64,000 bases of DNA from the NCBI RefSeq assembly GCF_945980375.1, contig NZ_CAMFQO010000001.1:62001-126000 (forward strand), read 5' to 3'. This document shows positions 42,615 to 50,148 of the stretch, in pieces. The number at the start of each line of letters is the position of its first letter. Position 1 is the first letter of the stretch. This DNA is from an uncultured Eubacterium sp. (GTDB taxonomy: Bacteria > Bacillota > Clostridia > Oscillospirales > Acutalibacteraceae). Below the pieces are notes generated by a model, which saw only the letters and a program-made list of their open reading frames with translations, was not told the origin of the DNA and did not search any database. Made by a program: the position numbers and the translations under genes.

Positions 42615-43775
42615 TTAAAACAGCTTCATAATTTCGTCAGCAAGCTCCTCAAGCTCTGCTGCATATACATCTGTAAATCTTGTTTTGATTGTAACGGTTT
42701 TATCAATAATATTGATGTTTGCCATCTTTTCAAAATGAGCCTTCATTGCTCTGATAGCACTCGGAGCCCAAGACGCATTTTCAACAAGAGCAACTGTCCT
42801 GTTCTGGAAAGCCTTATGCTCAAGATGATTAAGATAATCATCCATAGGAGTAAACACACCTGCATCATATGACGAAGCCATACAAAGCAATACGCTGTGG
42901 CGGAAGCCGTCCTCCACACATTCTGCAATATCATCACGGGTAAGGTCGGCAATAGCAACTCTCGGGCATCCCTTTTCTTCAAGAATTTCCTTCATCTTCT
43001 CTGCCGCCTGCCATGTGTTGCCGTGGATAGAAGCACAGGCAATGAACACACCCTGATTTTCAGGCTCGTATGATGACCATGTGTTGTAAAGACTCAATAC
43101 CTCAGGAATTGTATCTGTAAGCACAGGTCCGTGCAATGGGCAAATTGTCTTAATTTCAAGGCCTGAGACTTTTTTAAGAAGTGCCTGAACCTGCTTGCCG
43201 TACTTGCCGACAATATTAAAGTAGTATCTTCTTGCCTCACAATTCCAAGCCTCGTCGGCATCAGTTGTGCCAAACTTGCCAAAGCCGTCGGCAGAGAACA
43301 AAATTTTCTCGCTGCTCTCATATGAAACCATTACCTCCGGCCAATGCACCATTGAAGCCATAACAAAGGTAAGTGTGTGAGTACCAAGCTCAAGTGTGTC
43401 GCCTTCCTTTACGGCAATCACTCTTGATGCATCAATGTCGCAAAACTGCGGAAGCATTCTGACAGCAACGGTTGAAACAACTATCTTCATTTCAGGGAAC
43501 TTATCGGCAAGTGCCTGAATACCGAAGCTGTGATCAGGCTCAAGATGATGAACAACAATATAATCGGGAATTCTGTCACCAAGTGCCTCATCAATATTAT
43601 TGAGCCAAGTGTCAACTGCTATCTTGTCAACGCTGTCCATAATGGCAACCTTCTCGTCCAAAATAACATATGAATTGTATGCCATTCCCTTTTCAAGCAT
43701 ATATTGACCTTCAAACAAATCTATATTGTAATCATTTACGCCAACATACTTTACAGCATCACTGATTTTAACCAT
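42615..43775 (-). CDS. FprA family A-type flavoprotein (flavodiiron protein)
   Basis: Metallo-beta-lactamase-like domain (VVHHLEPDHSFGIQALADKFPE...CPLHGPVLTD) plus flavodoxin domain (VFIACASIHGNTWQAAEKMKEIL). Confidence 0.92.
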   Translation of the reverse strand: MVKISDAVKYVGVNDYNIDLFEGQYMLEKGMAYNSYVILDEKVAIMDSVDKIAVDTWLNNIDEALGDRIPDYIVVHHLEPDHSFGIQALADKFPEMKIVVSTVAVRMLPQFCDIDASRVIAVKEGDTLELGTHTLTFVMASMVHWPEVMVSYESSEKILFSADGFGKFGTTDADEAWNCEARRYYFNIVGKYGKQVQALLKKVSGLEIKTICPLHGPVLTDTIPEVLSLYNTWSSYEPENQGVFIACASIHGNTWQAAEKMKEILEEKGCPRVAIADLTRDDIAECVEDGFRHSVLLCMASSYDAGVFTPMDDYLNHLEHKAFQNRTVALVENASWAPSAIRAMKAHFEKMANINIIDKTVTIKTRFTDVYAAELEELADEIMKLF

Positions 43776-43790
43776 AAGTAATTAATCTCC

Positions 43791-44972
43791 TTATCTCAAA
43801 TTTATATACATATTATATATATTTTCTTCTGTCAATTCAATAGGATTTCGCTTCATAAGCATAGACATACTTTTTTGGGTAAGCTCCCTAATTTGCTCAT
43901 CGGTTGTGCAACCGATTTGCGAAAGGTTGGTACGCATACCCATTCGACTTTTCATTGCCGCAATTTCATCGGCCATGGCATCGGGAGTATCAAAGCCGCA
44001 ATCCCTTGCAAATGCAGTAATTCTGCCTTCCTCATCTGCGTGCTCGGCGTTGAATTTTACAAAGTAATCAAGAGTAAACGCGCACGCCTCGCCGTGAGGC
44101 ACACCGTAGATATTTGTAAGAGGAAACGAGCAGGCATGAGAGCCTGTTGTTCTCGGATGACTGAATGCCACTCCGGCAACAATAGATGCCTCTGCCATTT
44201 TTTCTCTTGCCAAAAGATCATCCGGATGATTGTACGCACGTTCCAAATATTCAAAAACAAGCCTTGCCGCATACACAGAGCAAGCAGAACAAATAGGCTG
44301 ATTTAGTGTTGCCCAATAGCTTTCTATCGCGTGAGACAAAACATCAAGACCGGTTGATGCAGTAATCTGCGGCGGAACGGTAAGGGTTAACACAGGGTCA
44401 ATAACAGCAATTTTAGGATACATAGCAGGGTCATTCATAGGCTGCTTAAGATTTTTTGCCAAATCTGTTAAAACCGAAATGTTGGTTACCTCACTTGCAG
44501 TACCCGAGGTTGTTGTTACGGCAATCATAGGTATTGCCTCATCAGCCGAAATTGCTTTACCGCCGCTGTGATATGCCTCAATTTTGTCATCACCCTTTGC
44601 AATAGCACAGGCTGCTTTACAGCAATCCATAGGAGAACCACCGCCAAGCGCAACAGCAAAATCAGCGCCAATACTACGCATAACATCTACACAGGCGTTT
44701 ACATTGTCTGTGGTGGGGTTTGGTCTGATGTCGGAAAAAACTGCCTTTATCTTTCCGCCGGAGAGCTTTACAAGCTTGTCTGCGAGGCCGTTGCCTGCAA
44801 AGGAATGGGAGCAAACCAGTACGCCAACCTCTCCCCCGATTTCACAAATATAATCATAAATCTGCTCGTGCCTGTTGTTGCCGAAAGCAAGCTTAACAGG
44901 CAAATTAAATTCCCAATTCATAACTAATAACTCCAAAAATATATCACAGAATATTTTACCACAAAAATCCAA
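43791..44972 (-). CDS. Iron-containing alcohol dehydrogenase
   Basis: VALGGGSPMDCCKAACAIAKG...VTTTSGTASEVTNISVLTD...GVPHGEACAFTLDYFVKFN. Confidence 0.93.
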   Translation of the reverse strand: MDFCGKIFCDIFLELLVMNWEFNLPVKLAFGNNRHEQIYDYICEIGGEVGVLVCSHSFAGNGLADKLVKLSGGKIKAVFSDIRPNPTTDNVNACVDVMRSIGADFAVALGGGSPMDCCKAACAIAKGDDKIEAYHSGGKAISADEAIPMIAVTTTSGTASEVTNISVLTDLAKNLKQPMNDPAMYPKIAVIDPVLTLTVPPQITASTGLDVLSHAIESYWATLNQPICSACSVYAARLVFEYLERAYNHPDDLLAREKMAEASIVAGVAFSHPRTTGSHACSFPLTNIYGVPHGEACAFTLDYFVKFNAEHADEEGRITAFARDCGFDTPDAMADEIAAMKSRMGMRTNLSQIGCTTDEQIRELTQKSMSMLMKRNPIELTEENIYNMYINLR

Positions 44973-45014
44973 TAAGTAAATATATTTTTTGAAAAATAAA
45001 AAATAAAATAGTTC

Positions 45015-45043
45015 TTGACAAGTAAAATAAATTATAGTATACT
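45015..45043 (+). promoter_or_regulatory. Predicted sigma-A promoter for tRNA-Pro
   Basis: TTGACA (45015-45020), 17-nt spacer, TATACT (45038-45043). Confidence 0.75.
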
Positions 45044-45094
45044 TTTATAGCATTAAGAAAAAGCGTATCACTCCTTCGGGAGTTTTACATATAC

Positions 45095-45172
45095 CGAGGT
45101 GTAACTCAGTTTGGCTAGAGTGCCTGCTTTGGGAGCAGGATGCCGCAGGTTCAAGTCCTGTCACCTCGACCA
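45095..45172 (+). tRNA. tRNA-Pro (anticodon TGG), CCA encoded
   Basis: CGAGGTG...CACCTCG acceptor stem; anticodon arm CTGCT-TTGGGAG-CAG with TGG; T-arm GCAGGTTCAAGTCCTGT; 3' ACCA. Confidence 0.95.
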
Positions 45173-45173
45173 T

Positions 45174-45210
45174 AAAGAGCAGATACCATTTTGGGTATCT
45201 GCTCTTTATT
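45174..45210 (+). terminator. Intrinsic terminator downstream of tRNA-Pro
   Basis: AAAGAGCAGATACC ATTTTG GGTATCTGCTCTTT then ATT. Confidence 0.8.
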
Positions 45211-45254
45211 ATTTATATAAGACAGGACTTGAACCTGAGAAGGTCTTAGCGTTA

Positions 45255-45345
45255 AAAAGCGGCTTAGATTCGATGTCTAAGCCGCTTTTACAATCCCTCC
45301 GAGTGCGATAAATCGCACCCACCTCCCTTTACACAAGAGAGGCTC
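45255..45345 (+). repeat. Dispersed palindromic intergenic repeat, copy C (divergent)
   Basis: AAAAGCGGCTTAGA-TTCGATG-TCTAAGCCGCTTTT then TCCCTCC..GTGCGATAAATCGCAC..ACCTCCCTTTACACAAGAGAGGCTC; same layout as copies at 54009 and 63541. Confidence 0.6.
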
Positions 45346-45369
45346 AAATCGGTTTGTTTATTTTATATG

Positions 45370-45391
45370 GCGTGTTTCAGCCCACTTTATC
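45370..45391. repeat. 22-nt exact repeat (second copy at 5987-6008)
   Basis: GCGTGTTTCAGCCCACTTTATC identical at both loci. Confidence 0.8.
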
Positions 45392-45396
45392 GACAG

Positions 45397-45428
45397 TCTA
45401 AAACTTGGAGAAATCCAAGGCTTTTCTT
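45397..45428 (-). terminator. Intrinsic terminator downstream of BspA-like gene 1
   Basis: AAAACTTGGAGAAATCCAAGGCTTTT on plus; reverse strand gives CTTGGA-TTTC-TCCAAG followed by TTTT. Confidence 0.6.
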
Positions 45429-45443
45429 TTGAACAATATGTTG

Positions 45444-48400
45444 TTATTTCTTCGTTGTAACAGCCTTTACCTTGCTCCAAGATGAGTAAATCTTTGTTGA
45501 TTTGCCGTTAATCTTAACTGTCTTGTAGGTGCGAACTCTTACATAATACTTTTTCTTGCCATTGAGCTTTGTGATTTTCTTTGAAACGGTCTTGTTCTTT
45601 GATACGGTGTAGCTCTTTACACCCTTTGTGAACTTGCTGTTGGTTGCAATTTGTACCTGATAGCCTGTTGTTTGGCTTGTCTGCTTCTTCCACTTTGCTG
45701 TTAATCCCTTCGAAATTGCAGAGGGTGAAGAAATGCTTGTTGCCTTTGGCTTGATAGTAAAGTATACAGTGTTGGTGCCTGTGTAGTTGCCCTTGAACGT
45801 AATCTTTACTGCGTACTGACCAACATACTTTCTGCCGCTTGCGTATGATACTGTATAGTCTTTATTGTTAACAAGAGTCTTACCCTTGCTGTCCTTAACG
45901 ACTACTGACGGTGTTTTAACCTTGCCGTCATAGGTGTATGATGTTGCAGAAAGCTTAATGTATGATGCCTTTGGTATTACTGTTGTGGAAACAACCTTTG
46001 AGCATACTGTGCAGGTGTTTACAACCTTGCCGTCTGCTGTTGGGGTTGCCTTTGTTACGGTTGGCTTTGTAGTGTGGGCAATCTTAGCAACCTCTTCCTG
46101 TCTTACCTCGTAATCACAACGTGAGCATTTATATCCTGCTGTCCAGCCAACACTGAAGCAGGTTGGATTTACTGCGTCTGCTGTCTTAACTAAATCATGA
46201 CCGAGTGGGTCAAGCTCTTCTCTATAGTCTTCACCGCAGTTTAAGCAAAGATACAAATTATGTCCGCCGGTGGTACAGGTTGGAGTTTCGCCTGCTCTTA
46301 AGTCGTAGTCGTGATCGAGCTTTGAGCCTTCGTCCGTTACGGTTACAGGCTTATTACAGATGGTGCAGGTGCCTGTCTTTGTGCCGTCCCCGGTGCAGGT
46401 TGCGTTGTTGTCGCTTGTGTAGGTTGTAACATTGTGAGTTGTGTGAGGTGCCGAGGTTTCATATCCGCAGCCGGGGTATGTTGCAGCAACCTTTGTTATT
46501 TTAAAGCCGTAATAGTTGGTTGAACTGTCGGAATTGAAATTAAGCTTAATATAGTTGCCGTTTAGGGTATATGTTTGGCCTGCCGGTTCAGTGCCTTCAT
46601 ATTTTGCTATTTCGTTTCCGTCCCTGTCATAAACCTTGAGATAGTCGTAATTTTTTTCTGTCTTGAACTGATCGTCAAAGGTTATGGAAATGGTATCTGC
46701 ACCGGGATATTCCAATACATATTCCTCTGAGGTGCTATTCTCGTAATTGTGCTTTGACTCCGGCAAATTCTCGGTAAATTCAACAGCAAAGCTGTCCTTG
46801 TTTGCACAGGAGGTGATTACGGAATTTGTTTCGCTGTCGTATTTGTCGCTTAGCTGATGGTTAGGTCTTTCTGTAATATCCTCATGCTTGGTTGCAGAGC
46901 AAACAGTACATTCGTAATCAGTGTAACCGTCTGCACCGCAGGTAGCAGGACGGATTGTCGTTACAACAAAATCATGACCGAGTGCAGAGTTTTCCTCTGT
47001 TCTGTTTGTGGTTTCACCGCAGGCACAGGTTGCAGTTTCAGTGCCGTTTTCGGTGCAGGTTGCATTGCCGTCGGATACATAGTCACCGTAGCTATGTGTG
47101 TGCGGGGTATCAGGCTCGGCTTCATCACAGCCTACCTTTTCGGCAACAACTCTTGTTATCTTAAAGCCATAATAGTTACCTGAATCGTCGGAATGGAATT
47201 TAAGCTTAATATAGTCGCCGTTTAGGGTATATGTTTGGCCTGCCGGTTCAGTGCCGGTATATTTTGCTATTTCGTTTCCGTCCCTGTCATAAACCATGAG
47301 ATAGTCCCAATTTTTTTCTGTCTTGAACTGATCGTCAAAGGTTATGGAAATGGTATCTGCACCGGGATAGGAAAGCTCAAAATATGTGTCGGTTTTGCTT
47401 TGATAATCATGCTCCGACTCGGGAAGATTTTCTGTTTCCTCAATAACAAAGCCATGATTTTTGCACGGATGATGCTCGATGGTTTTGTCTTCGTTATAGG
47501 TGGTTACAAAATCGTGGTCAACCATATTGGTTTCGTTGCGGTTTTCCGTTGTGCCGCATACGGAGCAGGTGTATAAATCGTATCCCTTTGCATAGCAGGT
47601 AGGCTCAACGGTTTTTGTGAGTTGATAGCTATGCTCTGCACATAACGGCAAAAATGCTATTTTTGATTCTTCAATGCCGTAGTCCAACAAATTTTTGTGT
47701 GTTACAGAATTTTCATAAACATTGTAAACAACATTGCTGTTCATACCATAGAAGCAATCAGTAGCAGGAAATTTAGCGTCCAAGGCACAGATGTTGACTG
47801 TTGTTAAATTTGAACAATAACACAAACAACGACCTGAAAAGTTCTTTACACTTGCCGGGAAATCTATTGACTCAAGATTGTTACGGTAGGTAAAAGCAAA
47901 GCCTGCGATTTTTGTTGTACCATCGAGAACGGTATAGCTTGTGTCCGGTCTACCGCCGGGATAGCTGAACAATGTTGTGCCGTATTTGTACAAAACGCCG
48001 TCGATAGCAGAAAATATAGTGTTGCCCTCAGCTACAACAAAATTCTTGATAGGAATTTTATTGCCAAACAATGACTGAGTGCCGATATCAGTTAACGAAG
48101 CAGGGAGAGTAATTGTTTCATCCGCCCAAACGTCTGAATCAATTGAGCAATAGTCGCCAAGGCTTTTAACACCCTCGTTAATTACAAGGCTCTTTATTTT
48201 TGCACCTCTTATTGCATAGTTTTGCAAAGAAAGATTTGTGCCGTTAAGAACAAGCTTTTCAAGAGTAACATCCTTGTAAAACGCTTCCTGTTCAATTGAT
48301 GATACGGTGCCGGGCACTGTAAATTCGGTTGCATCGCTATTAACATATTTTATAAGCTTTGTCTTATTCTTGTTGTAGAGAGTACCGTTATCGGCACAAA

Positions 48401-48821
48401 AGCTTTCATTGCCCTCGGCAACGGTAATGCCCTTGCCTGCTCCGCCGACAAAGGTAGCATAGCTCATTGCATAAACTTGTATTGTTGTAACAGATGCAGG
48501 GATGGAAAAGCTTTCAATATCATATACATAGTGGAATAAATAATTGCACAGAGATGTAATGCCCTCTTCAATTACAATGTGCTTTACGGTACAGTATTCG
48601 AACGGCGATACATTTTCACCTGTCCAACTATAACCTGTAATAGCACCCTCGCCCGAAATTGTCAGCGTTTCGGTGGTTGAATCGTAGGTAAAGGTTTGAC
48701 CGCTCAAAAGCGTTCCCGATGCTTCGGGATACTTTACCTCTGCCTGTGCCGAAAACGGAACAGCCATTAGAGTTGTTGCCAGCATTACAAATGCCAGCAG
48801 GGTGGATAATACTTTTTTCAT
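45444..48821 (-). CDS. Secreted BspA-like leucine-rich-repeat protein with two CUB-like modules, Cys-rich modules and C-terminal Fn3-like region
   Basis: 1125 aa; signal peptide; LRR_5 repeats (FSIPASVTTIQVYAMSYATFVG...); twofold SITFDDQFKTEKN.DYL.VYDRDGNEIAKY.GTEPAGQTYTLNG.YIKL; CxxC-containing repeats. Confidence 0.85.
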   Translation of the reverse strand: MKKVLSTLLAFVMLATTLMAVPFSAQAEVKYPEASGTLLSGQTFTYDSTTETLTISGEGAITGYSWTGENVSPFEYCTVKHIVIEEGITSLCNYLFHYVYDIESFSIPASVTTIQVYAMSYATFVGGAGKGITVAEGNESFCADNGTLYNKNKTKLIKYVNSDATEFTVPGTVSSIEQEAFYKDVTLEKLVLNGTNLSLQNYAIRGAKIKSLVINEGVKSLGDYCSIDSDVWADETITLPASLTDIGTQSLFGNKIPIKNFVVAEGNTIFSAIDGVLYKYGTTLFSYPGGRPDTSYTVLDGTTKIAGFAFTYRNNLESIDFPASVKNFSGRCLCYCSNLTTVNICALDAKFPATDCFYGMNSNVVYNVYENSVTHKNLLDYGIEESKIAFLPLCAEHSYQLTKTVEPTCYAKGYDLYTCSVCGTTENRNETNMVDHDFVTTYNEDKTIEHHPCKNHGFVIEETENLPESEHDYQSKTDTYFELSYPGADTISITFDDQFKTEKNWDYLMVYDRDGNEIAKYTGTEPAGQTYTLNGDYIKLKFHSDDSGNYYGFKITRVVAEKVGCDEAEPDTPHTHSYGDYVSDGNATCTENGTETATCACGETTNRTEENSALGHDFVVTTIRPATCGADGYTDYECTVCSATKHEDITERPNHQLSDKYDSETNSVITSCANKDSFAVEFTENLPESKHNYENSTSEEYVLEYPGADTISITFDDQFKTEKNYDYLKVYDRDGNEIAKYEGTEPAGQTYTLNGNYIKLNFNSDSSTNYYGFKITKVAATYPGCGYETSAPHTTHNVTTYTSDNNATCTGDGTKTGTCTICNKPVTVTDEGSKLDHDYDLRAGETPTCTTGGHNLYLCLNCGEDYREELDPLGHDLVKTADAVNPTCFSVGWTAGYKCSRCDYEVRQEEVAKIAHTTKPTVTKATPTADGKVVNTCTVCSKVVSTTVIPKASYIKLSATSYTYDGKVKTPSVVVKDSKGKTLVNNKDYTVSYASGRKYVGQYAVKITFKGNYTGTNTVYFTIKPKATSISSPSAISKGLTAKWKKQTSQTTGYQVQIATNSKFTKGVKSYTVSKNKTVSKKITKLNGKKKYYVRVRTYKTVKINGKSTKIYSSWSKVKAVTTKK
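46500..46710 (-). repeat. Intragenic duplicated CUB-like module, copy 1
   Basis: About 93% identical by eye (15 mismatches in 210 nt) to 47160-47370, offset exactly 660 nt. Confidence 0.9.
47160..47370 (-). repeat. Intragenic duplicated CUB-like module, copy 2
   Basis: See copy 1 at 46500-46710. Confidence 0.9.
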
Positions 48822-48954
48822 AATTTTCCTCCTTATATAATTATATAATTTATTTATCTACATTATATATTTTTTTCTAAATTAAAACTATTGAACTAAT
48901 AGGCAAATTAGGGCTACTTTTATATGGGCCTTTGCTGAAAACAGGGCTACCTTT

Positions 48955-48999
48955 AACAAAAAAATGCCGATTATGAACCTTACGATTCACAATCGGCAT
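48955..48999 (-). terminator. Intrinsic terminator downstream of LuxR-type gene
   Basis: Reverse strand ATGCCGATTGTGAATCGTAAGGTTCATAATCGGCATTTTTTTG. Confidence 0.75.
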
Positions 49000-49008
49000 A
49001 ATAATAAA

Positions 49009-49953
49009 CTATTTATTTATTCTTTCGCTTTTAACCTTTTCCAAAAGCTCCTTTCTGTTTTCAACCTCTAATTTTTTATAGATTGAAGCAGAATGTTTTT
49101 TTATTGTGCTTTCGGTAACAAACAATTCCTCGGCAATTTCCTTTCTCTTTTTACCCTCAAGGAGAAGCTTCATAACCTCTCTTTCTCTTTTTGAAAGCAA
49201 ATCGGTTTGTGCAAATTCATCCGCAGCTGCTTGAGAATCCCTGCTATCAAAATACTCAACCGTCTTTATCGGCTTGGGTGGGGCATTTTATGCATCAATA
49301 AATTTTTTCACTATGCTGTAAAACATAATGAGCAGTATTTCCGAAATTACATACGAAACGGAAAGGAATTCAAACCTGGTTTTAAGAATAGACTCAACAA
49401 GCCATATTCCTATATTTATTGCAACCAAAAATGACAGGTACAATGACACATATACACTCCTGTTTTCCTTTCTTATAAAGGAATAAACAAGAATTCCTAT
49501 CATTGCCACAAGATAAAGGATTACATATACCTTATATATTGGATGCAAAACACCGTATGTTTTAACAAGGACCGTTGCATTATTAACCTTTTCAATAGCA
49601 ACATCAACGTAGTAAATATCCGAATACCAAGCGCTTGTGGCAATAACAAAAACTATTACACCTATGCAAAGCAAAAGTGCAACAACCTTATTAGGTATTT
49701 TCAGCTTACACATTGATGCGATAGTTAAAAACATAAAGACAGAAATATACACACTGCCTAAATACGCAACTGTATTTGATGTAATGGCTAATACTAAATT
49801 CGGCGACACCGACAAAGCAAAATACCCAATATTCGTTACTGCTACTGAAAGAAACAGCCACATAAGCCACTTATTTTCTTTTCTATATGAAACACTGCAA
49901 ATTGCTAACAAGACTATTGAAGCAACGCAGGTTACTCCGTATAAAACCGACAA
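49009..49953 (-). pseudogene. Multi-TM sensor fused to LuxR-type HTH, interrupted by in-frame TAA at 49288-49290
   Basis: ORFs 49288-49953 (membrane) and 49009-49200 (MLSKREREVMKLLLEGKKRKEIAEELFVTESTIKKHSASIYKKLEVENRKELL) share one frame; intervening codons read NAPPKPIKTVEYFDSRDSQAAADEFAQTDL without further stops. Confidence 0.75.
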
Positions 49954-50061
49954 GTCTATTCTCCGTTCAAAATCAAAATGTAATTACGCGTAAAATATTA
50001 TATCATATTATAATCTTAAAGTGCAAGAACTATATTTTTTATCTAATAAAACAAAAAAATC

Positions 50062-50098
50062 AGCCTTGACAGAACAGTAACAACTGCTTTGTCAAGGC
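50062..50098 (-). terminator. Intrinsic terminator downstream of BspA-like gene 2
   Basis: Reverse strand GCCTTGACAAAGCAGTTGTTACTGTTCTGTCAAGGCTGATTTTTTT. Confidence 0.75.
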
Positions 50099-50148
50099 CT
50101 TTATATTTGTGGTAACGGCAGCAATATATGCCTGCCTAAAAAATCAAA

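Noticed and set aside
45111-45311. 66-aa ORF spanning tRNA-Pro, terminator and repeat
   Set aside because: Translation of a tRNA and palindromic DNA; not a protein gene.
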